From Wocania_A spongiicola (lineage in GTDB: Bacteria > Bacteroidota > Bacteroidia > Flavobacteriales > Flavobacteriaceae), in the NCBI RefSeq assembly GCF_023502325.1, contig NZ_JAMFLZ010000001.1:372001-436000 (forward strand): 64,000 bases of DNA. Direction: 5' to 3'. Of the stretch, positions 17,572-25,873 are shown piece by piece. Position 1 is the first letter of the stretch; each line of letters starts with the position of its first letter. Position numbers and translations under genes: made by a program. The notes beneath the pieces were generated by a model, which was not told the DNA's origin, made no database searches, and saw nothing but the letters and a program-made list of their open reading frames with translations.

Positions 17572-20500
17572 ATGAGCGCGAAATTTCCTGAATATAAAGG
17601 ACTTGACTTACCAAATGTAGCTAATGAAATACTACAATATTGGCAAGAAAACAACATCTTCGAAAAAAGTGTTTCTACCCGTGAGGGGGCAACACCGTAT
17701 GTGTTTTATGAAGGACCGCCATCGGCAAATGGACTTCCTGGAGTACATCACGTTTTAGCACGTGCTATAAAAGACATTTTTCCGCGTTACAAAACCATGA
17801 AGGGTTACCAAGTAAAGCGTAAAGCGGGTTGGGATACTCATGGATTACCTATTGAATTGGGTGTTGAAAAAGAATTAGGCATTACAAAAGAAGATATTGG
17901 GAAAACGATTTCGGTTGAAGATTATAATGCCGCTTGTCGTAAAGCCGTAATGCGCTATACTGATGTTTGGAATGACCTAACTGAAAAAATGGGCTATTGG
18001 GTAGATATGGACGACCCATATATTACTTACGAGCCTAAATACATGGAGTCTGTTTGGTGGTTGTTAAAGCAGATTTATGATAAAAGTTTGCTTTACAAAG
18101 GTTATACCATTCAGCCGTATTCGCCAAAAGCAGGTACTGGTTTAAGTTCGCACGAGTTAAATCAACCAGGAACATATCAAGATGTTACCGACACTACAAT
18201 AGTTGCCCAATTTAAGGCTGTTGAAAATACATTACCAGAATTTCTTAAAAAGTTCGATCATTTACATTTTTTAGCTTGGACAACAACACCTTGGACATTA
18301 CCAAGTAATACTGCATTGACAGTTGGGTCTAAGATTGATTATGTTGTTGTAGCAACTTATAATCAATATACTTTCGAGCCAATTCATGTAATACTTGCTA
18401 AAAACTTGGTTGGAAAACAATTTAATGGAAAATACTATCAAACTGAGGATGTTTCTGAGCTTTCCAGTTTTTCAAAAGAAAACAAAAAAATCCCATTTTT
18501 AATTGCAACTGAATGTAAAGGAGCAGATTTGTTGGAAATAAGATATGAGCAATTACTCAAATACGCTTTACCAAACGATAATCCACAAGATGCATTCAGA
18601 GTCATTTCTGGAGATTTTGTAACCACTGAAGATGGTACAGGAATAGTACATACTGCACCAACCTTTGGAGCAGATGATGCTTTGGTTGCAAAACAAGCAA
18701 CACCAGAAGTGCCACCAATGTTGGTAAAAGATGAGAATGATAATTTAGTGCCTTTAGTTGATTTGCAAGGGCGTTTTCGTCCAGAAATGGGTGAATATGG
18801 AGGTAAATATGTAAAGAACGAATATTATGCAGATAAAGAAGTACCAGAACGTTCGGTTGATGTAGAACTTGCCATCAAATTAAAAACAGAAAATAAAGCC
18901 TTTAAGGTTGAAAAATATAAGCATAGTTACCCAAATTGTTGGAGAACCGATAAGCCAATTCTTTACTACCCGTTAGACTCTTGGTTTATTAAAGTAACTG
19001 ATGTTAAAGATAGAATGCATCAGCTTAACCAAACCATTAATTGGAAACCTAAAAGTACAGGCGATGGACGATTTGGAAACTGGTTAGCAAATGCCAACGA
19101 TTGGAATTTGTCGCGGTCACGTTATTGGGGAATTCCATTACCGATATGGAGAACCGAAGATGGAAAAGAAGAAATATGCATTGGGTCTGTTGAAGAGCTT
19201 AAAGCTGAAATGCAACGCGCTGTTTCCGAAGGTGTTTTAGGTAAAGATATTTTTGAAGACTTTGAAGTAGGAAACAATTCTGAAGAAAATTATGCTAAAA
19301 TAGATTTGCATAAAAATATTGTTGATGATATTGTTCTGGTGTCTTCTACAGGTCAAAAAATGTTCCGCGAAAGCGATTTAATAGATGTTTGGTTTGATTC
19401 TGGCTCTATGCCTTATGCACAGTGGCATTATCCGTTTGAAAATAACGATTTAATTGATAAAGGAACTACATTTCCTGCCGATTTTATTGCTGAAGGTGTC
19501 GACCAAACACGTGGATGGTTTTATACCTTACATGCAATTGGAACGATGGTTTTTGATTCGGTCGCTTACAAAAATGTGGTCTCTAATGGGTTAGTGTTAG
19601 ATAAAAACGGGCAAAAAATGTCAAAACGTTTAGGTAATGCTGCCGATCCGTTTGAAACTTTAGGGAAATATGGAGCCGATGCAACACGTTGGTACATGAT
19701 TTCGAATGCAAACCCTTGGGATAACTTAAAGTTTGATTTAGAAGGTATTGAAGAGGTAAAACGTAAATTCTTCGGAACGCTTTACAATACGTATTCGTTT
19801 TTTCAGTTGTATACAAACCTCGATAAATTTACTTATACTGAAACGGATATTCCTTTAGAAGACCGCCCAGAAATAGACCGTTGGATACTTTCAGAATTGC
19901 ACACGCTTATTAAAAAAGTAGATGCTTTTTATGCCGATTATGAGCCAACAAAAGCAGCACGAGCTATTTCAAACTTTACTCAAGATTACGTAAGTAACTG
20001 GTTTGTACGTTTAAGTAGAAGACGTTTCTGGAAAGGCGATTATCAGGCAGATAAAATTTCGGCTTATCAAACACTTTATACTTGTATGGAAACCATTGCT
20101 AAGTTAGGCGCTCCAATTGCACCTTTCTTTATGGATAAATTATATTTAGATTTAAATTCGGTAACTAAAAAAGAAATTTTTGAAAGTGTACATTTAGCAG
20201 ATTTTCCTAAGTATAATGTAGCTTATGTAGATAAAAGTTTAGAGCGAAAAATGGAAGCTGCTCAAACAATATCGTCATTAGTATTGTCGTTAAGAGCTAA
20301 GGAAAAGATAAAAGTGCGTCAGCCACTTCAAAAAATCATGATTCCTGTAGATAATGCACAGCAAAAAGAAGAAATTTTAGCCGTTTCAGATTTAATAAAA
20401 CATGAAGTTAACGTTAAAGAAATTGAACTTTTAGAAGATGCTTCTGATATATTAGTGAAGCAAATAAAGCCTAATTTTAAGATGCTCGGACCGCGTTTTG

Positions 20501-20976
20501 GGAAGGATATGAAAGCCATTGCTAATGTAGTAATTAACTTTACTTCAGAAGATATTAACAAAATGGAACAAAATGGTAGTTTAGATGTTGAAGTTAATGG
20601 AAAAAATATTACTTTAGAACGCACAGATGTAGAGATTACATCGCAAGATATTGAAGGTTGGTTAGTTGCAAACGAAGGAGCATTAACAGTAGCTTTAGAT
20701 GTAACGCTTACCGAGGATTTAAAAAAGGAAGGTATTGCAAGAGAATTGATAAATCGTATACAAAACTTACGAAAGGATTCTGGTTTTGAAGTTACTGATA
20801 GAATAGATGTTACGCTTCAAAAAGACACCTACATTGAAAATGCTGTAAACCACAATATTGAATATATTAAAACAGAAACCCTAACTGAAGAATTAGAAAT
20901 TATTGACCAAGTAGATAATGGTATAGAAATTGCTTTTGATGATGTAAATACCAAATTATTTATTCAAAAACATTAA
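17572..20976 (+). CDS. ileS: Isoleucyl-tRNA synthetase, long form
   Basis: This 1134-residue class I synthetase charges tRNA-Ile. The HIGH-type motif appears as GVHH in PSANGLPGVHHVLARAIKD (about residues 53-70) and the second signature as KMSKR in DKNGQKMSKRLGNAADPFE. The editing domain (AWTTTPWTLPSNTAL ... GTGIVHTAPTFGADD) and the anticodon-binding C-terminal region are complete. Length and the GVHH form place it with the long, eukaryote-like IleS found across Bacteroidota, which is longer than the roughly 940-residue E. coli enzyme. The downstream TraR-like gene starts 5 bases after its stop. Confidence 0.97.
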   Translation: MSAKFPEYKGLDLPNVANEILQYWQENNIFEKSVSTREGATPYVFYEGPPSANGLPGVHHVLARAIKDIFPRYKTMKGYQVKRKAGWDTHGLPIELGVEKELGITKEDIGKTISVEDYNAACRKAVMRYTDVWNDLTEKMGYWVDMDDPYITYEPKYMESVWWLLKQIYDKSLLYKGYTIQPYSPKAGTGLSSHELNQPGTYQDVTDTTIVAQFKAVENTLPEFLKKFDHLHFLAWTTTPWTLPSNTALTVGSKIDYVVVATYNQYTFEPIHVILAKNLVGKQFNGKYYQTEDVSELSSFSKENKKIPFLIATECKGADLLEIRYEQLLKYALPNDNPQDAFRVISGDFVTTEDGTGIVHTAPTFGADDALVAKQATPEVPPMLVKDENDNLVPLVDLQGRFRPEMGEYGGKYVKNEYYADKEVPERSVDVELAIKLKTENKAFKVEKYKHSYPNCWRTDKPILYYPLDSWFIKVTDVKDRMHQLNQTINWKPKSTGDGRFGNWLANANDWNLSRSRYWGIPLPIWRTEDGKEEICIGSVEELKAEMQRAVSEGVLGKDIFEDFEVGNNSEENYAKIDLHKNIVDDIVLVSSTGQKMFRESDLIDVWFDSGSMPYAQWHYPFENNDLIDKGTTFPADFIAEGVDQTRGWFYTLHAIGTMVFDSVAYKNVVSNGLVLDKNGQKMSKRLGNAADPFETLGKYGADATRWYMISNANPWDNLKFDLEGIEEVKRKFFGTLYNTYSFFQLYTNLDKFTYTETDIPLEDRPEIDRWILSELHTLIKKVDAFYADYEPTKAARAISNFTQDYVSNWFVRLSRRRFWKGDYQADKISAYQTLYTCMETIAKLGAPIAPFFMDKLYLDLNSVTKKEIFESVHLADFPKYNVAYVDKSLERKMEAAQTISSLVLSLRAKEKIKVRQPLQKIMIPVDNAQQKEEILAVSDLIKHEVNVKEIELLEDASDILVKQIKPNFKMLGPRFGKDMKAIANVVINFTSEDINKMEQNGSLDVEVNGKNITLERTDVEITSQDIEGWLVANEGALTVALDVTLTEDLKKEGIARELINRIQNLRKDSGFEVTDRIDVTLQKDTYIENAVNHNIEYIKTETLTEELEIIDQVDNGIEIAFDDVNTKLFIQKH

Positions 20977-20981
20977 AGAAT

Positions 20982-21362
20982 ATGAGTTTAGATGCCAACG
21001 TAAGATATTCAGATAAAGATTTAGCTGAATTTAAAGCGCTAATAGCAGAAAAAATAGAAAAAGCGCAACACGATTTAGAGCTTATTAAAAGTGCGTATAT
21101 GAATGACCATAATAATGGTACAGAAGATACATCGCCAACTTTTAAGGCTTTTGATGAAGGTAGTGCGGTAATGAGTAAAGAGTCAAATTCGCAATTAGCT
21201 ATTCGTCAAGAAAAATTTATTCGCGATTTAAAGAATGCTTTAATAAGAATTGAAAACAAGACCTATGGCATTTGTCGTGTAACCAAAAAACTAATTAACA
21301 AAGAACGTTTAAAATTAGTACCACACGCAACATTAAGTATTGAAGCTAAAAACATGCAGTAG
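20982..21362 (+). CDS. TraR/DksA-family protein with degenerate zinc finger
   Basis: The 126-residue product has the coiled-coil N-terminal half of DksA/TraR (EFKALIAEKIEKAQHDLELIKSAYM) and the C-terminal signature YGICRVTKKLINKERLKLVPHATLSIEAK. DksA proteins bind RNA polymerase in the secondary channel and tune initiation with ppGpp. Only one cysteine of the usual C4 zinc finger is left, so zinc is probably not bound. This form is common in Bacteroidota. The gene lies 5 bases after ileS and before lspA, separated from lspA by a terminator. Confidence 0.85.
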   Translation: MSLDANVRYSDKDLAEFKALIAEKIEKAQHDLELIKSAYMNDHNNGTEDTSPTFKAFDEGSAVMSKESNSQLAIRQEKFIRDLKNALIRIENKTYGICRVTKKLINKERLKLVPHATLSIEAKNMQ

Positions 21363-21382
21363 CCAGCATTATATTATAAATG

Positions 21383-21414
21383 AAACGTCTCACTTTTATG
21401 TCGAGACGTTTTTT
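21383..21414 (+). terminator. Intrinsic terminator after the TraR-like gene
   Basis: AAACGTCTC (21383-21391) pairs with GAGACGTTT (21403-21411), with an 11-base loop and a T-run. It separates the ileS-traR unit from lspA. Confidence 0.8.
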
Positions 21415-21426
21415 GTTTAAAATTTT

Positions 21427-22065
21427 ATGTCACTAAAAAAATCCATTTACCTTATAGTTATAATTTTACTAATCGATCAGATAAGTAAGGTTTATATAAA
21501 AACACATTTTGCGCTTCAAGAGAGTATTGAAGTTTTTACATGGTTTAAAATATTTTTTATTGAAAACGATGGCATGGCGTGGGGTACAAAAATTAGTGAT
21601 TTTGTATCGTTTATAGACGATAGAACAGCTAAAGTGGTTTTAACTTTATTTAGAATTATTGCCATTTTTGGAATTGGGTATTGGTTATACGATGCAGCTA
21701 AAAAGCAAAGCCCTAAAGTTTTAATATTAGCCATTGCATTAATTTTTGCTGGAGCTTTAGGTAATATTATCGATTCGGTTTTTTATGGTGTTTTGTTTAA
21801 TGATAGTCATGGTCAAGTTGCTACATTTTTACCAGAATTAGGAGGTTATGATACCTTACTTCACGGTAAGGTAGTTGATATGCTTTACTTTCCTTTGTGG
21901 GAAGGTTATTTGCCAGAATGGATACCTTTTAAAGGAGGCGAATACTTTACCTTTTTTAACCCTGTATTTAACATTGCCGATATGGCAATAAGCACCGGTT
22001 TTATTATGCTTATTGTGTTTAATAGAAAGGCTTTTGCGAAGAATAAGATTGAGTCAGATATTTGA
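21427..22065 (+). CDS. lspA: Lipoprotein signal peptidase (signal peptidase II)
   Basis: This 212-residue inner-membrane aspartyl protease removes signal peptides from prolipoproteins, of which this window encodes many. The two catalytic aspartates lie in ALGNIIDSVFYG and FNPVFNIADMAISTG. Four hydrophobic segments are visible. It is longer than the 165-residue E. coli protein owing to a loop around GQVATFLPELGGYDTLLHGK, as in other Bacteroidota. The ATG lies just behind the previous terminator, with only 12 bases between, so part of its promoter may lie inside or before that hairpin. Confidence 0.95.
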   Translation: MSLKKSIYLIVIILLIDQISKVYIKTHFALQESIEVFTWFKIFFIENDGMAWGTKISDFVSFIDDRTAKVVLTLFRIIAIFGIGYWLYDAAKKQSPKVLILAIALIFAGALGNIIDSVFYGVLFNDSHGQVATFLPELGGYDTLLHGKVVDMLYFPLWEGYLPEWIPFKGGEYFTFFNPVFNIADMAISTGFIMLIVFNRKAFAKNKIESDI

Positions 22066-22076
22066 AGATAATTCTG

Positions 22077-22084
22077 TATTTTTG
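22077..22084 (+). promoter_or_regulatory. Predicted -7 promoter box for the NrtR-type regulator
   Basis: TATTTTTG is a perfect TAnnTTTG match, ending 16 bases before the regulator ATG. Its last four bases (TTTG) are also the first four bases of operator O1. Confidence 0.6.
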
Positions 22085-22101
22085 CGTATAAACTACGCAT
22101 A
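22081..22101. promoter_or_regulatory. Operator O1, palindrome overlapping the regulator promoter and start
   Basis: TTTGCGT (22081-22087), seven bases, then ACGCATA (22095-22101). The inner TGCGT/ACGCA is perfectly inverted. The site runs from inside the -7 box to the A of the ATG, an ideal place for autorepression. The same architecture occurs at O2 and O3 upstream of the next gene. Confidence 0.75.
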
Positions 22102-22778
22102 TGAGTAAGCAATCAATTAAACTAACAGTTGACGCCGTTGTATTTGGTTATGAGGAGGGTAATATTTCAGTCCTGCTAATTAAACGAAAATATGAGCCGT
22201 TTAAAAATAAATGGGCTATTCCCGGTGGATTCGTTTTAAATGATGAATCTTTAGAGGAAGCAGTTGAAAGAGAACTACAAGAAGAGACAGGTGTTAAGAT
22301 TAATTATCTTGAACAATTATATACCTTTGGCGAACCCTCTAGAGACCCTAGAGGAAGAGTAGTTTCCATTGCCTATTTTGGATTGGTAAGACCAAATACG
22401 TTTAAAATATTCGCGTCAACAGATGCAGCAGAAGTGGCATGGTTTAATATAAACGAACTACCACAACTCTCGTTCGACCACAAAGAAATACTAGAAATAG
22501 CAATTAAGAGATTGCAGGGAAAAATCACTTACGAGCCATTAGGCTTCGAATTGCTTGACAAAAAATTTCCTTTTTCAGATTTAGAAAAGTTATACTCTAC
22601 CCTATTAGGTAGGGGAATTGATAGACGCAATTTTAGAAAGAAAATAATAGGTCTCAATGTACTTGATGAACTCAATGAAAAAGTATCTAAAGGGTCAGGT
22701 AGACCAGCCAATTTATTCCAATTTAATCAAAAACGCTACTTCCAACTTAAAAAGGAAGGAATAATTTTTGAAATTTAA
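22101..22778 (+). CDS. NrtR-type transcriptional regulator (Nudix domain plus winged helix)
   Basis: The 225-residue protein joins an N-terminal Nudix domain (residues about 5-135) to a C-terminal winged-helix DNA-binding region (about 150-225). This is the NrtR layout, in which ADP-ribose or related ligands release the repressor from DNA. The Nudix box is intact: G43-x5-E49-x7-R57-E58-L-Q-E61-E62-T-G64-V, so hydrolase activity is possible. Many NrtR proteins have lost it. The DNA-binding end includes GRGIDRRNFRKKIIGLNVLDEL and GRPANLFQFNQKRYFQLKKEG. A palindrome covers its own promoter, and two more precede the adjacent NAD/ADP-ribose operon, so it is the obvious local regulator. The true ligand is inferred. 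Confidence 0.88.
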   Translation: MSKQSIKLTVDAVVFGYEEGNISVLLIKRKYEPFKNKWAIPGGFVLNDESLEEAVERELQEETGVKINYLEQLYTFGEPSRDPRGRVVSIAYFGLVRPNTFKIFASTDAAEVAWFNINELPQLSFDHKEILEIAIKRLQGKITYEPLGFELLDKKFPFSDLEKLYSTLLGRGIDRRNFRKKIIGLNVLDELNEKVSKGSGRPANLFQFNQKRYFQLKKEGIIFEI

Positions 22779-22805
22779 CTTATTGTCTATCAGGTACATA
22801 TGATG

Positions 22806-22826
22806 TTTGTGTAAAATTAACGCAAA
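22806..22826. promoter_or_regulatory. Operator O2, upstream palindrome
   Basis: TTTGTGT (22806-22812), seven bases, then ACGCAAA (22820-22826). It has the same half-sites and spacing as O1 and O3. Its centre is 54 bases upstream of O3, about five helical turns, which would suit cooperative binding. No -7 box overlaps it. Confidence 0.7.
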
Positions 22827-22831
22827 ATATA

Positions 22832-22863
22832 TTTGGTAGGTTTGATATTCCTGTTTACATTTG
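22832..22863 (+). promoter_or_regulatory. Predicted promoter of the NAD/ADP-ribose operon
   Basis: A -33 box TTTG (22832-22835) and a -7 box TACATTTG (22856-22863) are separated by 20 bases, matching the Bacteroidota promoter layout. The -7 box shares its TTTG with operator O3. The -33 box starts five bases after O2. Confidence 0.65.
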
Positions 22864-22880
22864 TGTTATAATTACGCAAA
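22860..22880. promoter_or_regulatory. Operator O3, palindrome overlapping the operon -7 box
   Basis: TTTGTGT (22860-22866), seven bases, then ACGCAAA (22874-22880). Its first four bases are the TTTG of the -7 box, the identical register seen at O1. Binding here would block transcription of the SPFH-NADK-NADAR-macro operon. Confidence 0.75.
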
Positions 22881-22903
22881 TTAATAATTTAAAACTCAAA
22901 GTT

Positions 22904-23917
22904 ATGTTAGGAATAAATTATATCAAATTCGACTCAATGAACTACGTGATTCATTATAAAGGAGGGAAAATTAAAAAAGAAGGAAGAGGATTATCATTCT
23001 TCTATTTTTCACCAAACTCATCTATTGTTTCTATCCCAGTACAGAGTAACGATTTTCAATTTGTATTTAATGAAACAACAAAGGATTATCAGGAAGTTAC
23101 ATTACAAGGGCAAGTGACTTATAAGATTGAAAACCCAAAGCAATTAGCAGAAACATTAGATTTTACTGTTAATAAGAAAAAACAATACCTAAAAAATGAT
23201 TACGAAAAAATTCAACAACGTATAATTAATGAGGCTCAAACTGCAAGTGCATCAATTATTCAACGCTTAAGTTTGAAGGAAGCTCTAAGAAAGTTAGAGG
23301 ATATTGAAACCGAAATATTCAATAATGTTCAGAAATCAAAAACTGTACAAATGCTTGGATTAGAAATTTTAAGTGTAAACGTACTAGGTGTTACTCCTAA
23401 TCCAGAAATGGCTAGGGCTTTAGAAGCTCAAATGAGAGAGTCATTACAGAAAGAAGCAGATCAGGCTATTTATGAGCGAAGAAACTTTGCTGTAGAACAA
23501 GAGCGCATGATTAAGGAAAGTGAATTGAATACTGAAATAGCTGTAGAAGAGAAGCAAAAGCAAATTGTAGAAAAGAAAATGGAAACAGATGTTGTTAAGC
23601 AGCAAAATGAACAGCAGTTAAAAGAAATGGAAATGACTTCTAATATCTCTCTTGAGGAACAGAAAAAAGAACTAATAGATATTCAAGTGACTAACGAGAA
23701 GAAAGAAGCTGATGTAAAAGAGTATGTTTTAAATGCGAATTTAAAACCATATAAAGAGTTAGATTGGAAAACGTTAATGGCTATCAGTAATACAGGGAAT
23801 GACCCTAGTAACAATATTGCTTTAGCTTTTAGAGAGCTTGCTGAAAACGCTGATAAAATAGGTAATCTAAACATTTCTCCTGAATTATTAGATTCTATTG
23901 TTAGAAGTAAATCATAA
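22904..23917 (+). CDS. SPFH/Band-7 domain protein without membrane anchor
   Basis: The 337-residue product shows an SPFH (stomatin/prohibitin/flotillin) core at about residues 10-180 (YKIENPKQLAETLDFTV, ILSVNVLGVTPNPEMARALEAQMRESLQKEADQAIYERR). A long charged coiled coil follows at about 175-275 (EEKQKQIVEKKMETDVVKQQNEQQLKEMEM), and then a short C-terminal domain. Unlike typical SPFH proteins it has no N-terminal transmembrane helix, so it is probably cytosolic or peripherally membrane-bound. Such proteins oligomerise into scaffolds. It opens the operon: the NAD-kinase-like gene starts 5 bases later. Its role in NAD or ADP-ribose metabolism is unknown. Confidence 0.85.
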   Translation: MLGINYIKFDSMNYVIHYKGGKIKKEGRGLSFFYFSPNSSIVSIPVQSNDFQFVFNETTKDYQEVTLQGQVTYKIENPKQLAETLDFTVNKKKQYLKNDYEKIQQRIINEAQTASASIIQRLSLKEALRKLEDIETEIFNNVQKSKTVQMLGLEILSVNVLGVTPNPEMARALEAQMRESLQKEADQAIYERRNFAVEQERMIKESELNTEIAVEEKQKQIVEKKMETDVVKQQNEQQLKEMEMTSNISLEEQKKELIDIQVTNEKKEADVKEYVLNANLKPYKELDWKTLMAISNTGNDPSNNIALAFRELAENADKIGNLNISPELLDSIVRSKS

Positions 23918-23922
23918 GTAAA

Positions 23923-24846
23923 ATGGAATTCGAACGAGTAATCATAATAAGAGACAAGACAAGGCTTGAGCAATTAATCGAAAGATTTAACTCAAAAGCT
24001 CAAGCCAAGTTTTACATAGAGAGGTCTGAAGGTGATTTCGGGTATTATGAACTTGAAAATGACACTTTTTATAAATCACTTTCTGAAATTCAGAAGACGA
24101 TTTCAAAACACTTGAAGTATAAGGTAATTAACCGTTCGTTTTTACCAACCTATATTTTCACAGAGAAAGATTTAATAGTGGTTATAGGGCAAGATGGATT
24201 AGTTGCAAATACAGCTAAGTATATCAACGGATTACCGCTTATAGGTGTAAATCCAGATTCAGAACGCTATGATGGAGTTTTACTAAAGCATACTCCAAAT
24301 GATCTAGGTTTAGTTATTAAAAATGTTGTTAAAGGCGATTTTAAAACAAAACAGGTAACTATGGCTAAGGCACAATTAAACGATGGTCAGACCTTATTAG
24401 CCTTTAACGATTTTTATATTGGAGCAGATTCTCATGTATCTTCAAGATATGATATTGAATTTAAAGGCAAAAAGGAAAGACAATCATCTAGCGGAATTAT
24501 AGTTTCAACTGGAGCAGGGTCTACAGGTTGGTTAAGCTCTATTTATAATATGGCAAATAATATTAATAGGCATCAAACAAATAAAGAAAGAAGGCAACAA
24601 TCATTAATTCGTTGGGAAGATGAAAAATTGGTGTTTGTAGTTAGAGAACCTTTTTTAAGCAAGGTCACTCAAACGGATATTGGTTTTGGATTTATAACTA
24701 AAAAACAAACTTTAAAAATTGAATCTAATATGCCAACTAAAGGCGTTATTTTTAGTGATGGTATTGAATCTGATTTTTTAAATTTCAATTCTGGAAGTCA
24801 TGTTGAAATAGGCATTGCAGATGAAAAAGCTAATTTGATAGTATAA
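23923..24846 (+). CDS. NAD-kinase-like protein (often annotated as sugar kinase)
   Basis: The 307-residue protein has the NAD-kinase/diacylglycerol-kinase-type layout. The GGDG motif appears as G89-Q-D-G92 (VVIGQDGLVANT). A second conserved region is LLAFNDFYIGADSHVSSRY, with N162-D163 where NAD kinase has N-E. The third is IIVSTGAGSTGWLSSIYN at 192-209, matching the VSTPTGSTAY region. The substitution of the second glycine and of the glutamate suggests a changed substrate or altered catalysis rather than the housekeeping NADP-forming enzyme. It sits in the ADP-ribose cassette, 5 bases after the SPFH gene and 1 base before the NADAR gene. Confidence 0.75.
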   Translation: MEFERVIIIRDKTRLEQLIERFNSKAQAKFYIERSEGDFGYYELENDTFYKSLSEIQKTISKHLKYKVINRSFLPTYIFTEKDLIVVIGQDGLVANTAKYINGLPLIGVNPDSERYDGVLLKHTPNDLGLVIKNVVKGDFKTKQVTMAKAQLNDGQTLLAFNDFYIGADSHVSSRYDIEFKGKKERQSSSGIIVSTGAGSTGWLSSIYNMANNINRHQTNKERRQQSLIRWEDEKLVFVVREPFLSKVTQTDIGFGFITKKQTLKIESNMPTKGVIFSDGIESDFLNFNSGSHVEIGIADEKANLIV

Positions 24847-24847
24847 T

Positions 24848-25393
24848 ATGAAATATAATAGAGAACAATTAATTAGGGGTTTTAAACAGAAGAAGAGAAT
24901 AAAATATCTTTTCTTTTGGGGGCATACACCTAATAAAGACGGAAGTATAGGTAAAAGTTGTTTTAGTCAATGGTGGGTTGCGCCTTTTAAAGTAAATGAT
25001 ATAGTTTATAAAACTGCTGAACATTGGATGATGGCAGAAAAGGCAAGATTATTCAATGATAATCAAATATTAGAAGAAATTATAAAATCAAATTCACCAA
25101 TGGAGGCAAAACAGTGGGGAAGAAAAGTAATTGGATTTACTCCAGAGAAATGGAATCAGTATAAATATGAAATTGTAAAACAGGGAAACATTCATAAATT
25201 TTCTCAACACCCTGAACTAAAAGAATTTTTGCTCAATACAAAGAATCGAGTTTTGGTTGAAGCAAGTCCAAGAGATAGAATATGGGGAATTGGAATGAGT
25301 CAGAATAATGAAAAAGCTGAAAACCCAATTATGTGGAGAGGAGAAAATCTTTTAGGGTTTGCTTTAATGGAAGTTAGAGAAGAATTAATATAA
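24848..25393 (+). CDS. NADAR (YbiA/DUF1768) family protein
   Basis: The 181-residue product carries NADAR hallmarks: FSQWWVAPF (39-47), the helix KTAEHWMMAEKARLF (55-69) with Glu58, and the C-terminal EASPRDRIWGIG (138-149) with Asp143 and Trp146. Members were named for their link with NAD and ADP-ribose genes. Some remove ADP-ribose from modified guanine or act as N-glycosidases on related compounds. Full family length. It is translated with a 1-base gap to both neighbours. The precise substrate here is open: an ADP-ribosylated nucleic acid is the leading idea given the two macro-domain genes that follow. Confidence 0.9.
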   Translation: MKYNREQLIRGFKQKKRIKYLFFWGHTPNKDGSIGKSCFSQWWVAPFKVNDIVYKTAEHWMMAEKARLFNDNQILEEIIKSNSPMEAKQWGRKVIGFTPEKWNQYKYEIVKQGNIHKFSQHPELKEFLLNTKNRVLVEASPRDRIWGIGMSQNNEKAENPIMWRGENLLGFALMEVREELI

Positions 25394-25394
25394 A

Positions 25395-25871
25395 ATGAAA
25401 AATATAAATTATTTAAAAGGAGACGCAACTGCTCCACAAATTGAAGGTAATAAAATAATTGTCCATATCTGTAATGATTTGGGCGGTTGGGGCAAAGGAT
25501 TTGTCCTTGCTATATCTAAGAAGTGGTCTGAACCTGAAAAGGCATATAGACTGTGGTATAAAAATAAGGCTGATAATGATTTTGCTTTAGGCGCGACTCA
25601 AGTTATTCAAGTATCGGAAGATATTTTTGTAGGTAATATGATTGCTCAGCAAGGTTTGAAGCGAGTTAACAATATAGCCCCAATTAGATATGAAGCTGTT
25701 AAATCTTGCTTGAGTAAGATTGCAATTGAAGCAAGCAAAATAAATGCTAGTATTCATATGCCAAGAATTGGATGCGGATTAGCAGGCGGAAAATGGGAAG
25801 AAATAGAGCCTTTAATACTTGAAACCTTATCTAATAATGATATAGAGGTTTATGTTTATGATTTTGGATAA
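25395..25871 (+). CDS. Macro-domain protein, TARG1/DarG/Poa1p-like class
   Basis: The 158-residue single macro domain starts YLKGDATAP, with Asp10 in the adenine-binding position. It has N27 and the loop GGWGKGF (30-36), where Lys34 could be the catalytic lysine of this class, and the phosphate-binding loop MPRIGCGLAGGKWEEI (122-137). TARG1 carries an Asp right after GCGL, but Ala130 is found here, as in DarG-type and other lysine-dependent macro domains. The likely reaction is hydrolysis of ADP-ribosyl groups or ADP-ribose phosphate. It is followed after 2 bases by a macro protein of a different class. No DarT-like toxin gene is adjacent. Confidence 0.88.
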   Translation: MKNINYLKGDATAPQIEGNKIIVHICNDLGGWGKGFVLAISKKWSEPEKAYRLWYKNKADNDFALGATQVIQVSEDIFVGNMIAQQGLKRVNNIAPIRYEAVKSCLSKIAIEASKINASIHMPRIGCGLAGGKWEEIEPLILETLSNNDIEVYVYDFG

Positions 25872-25873
25872 AA

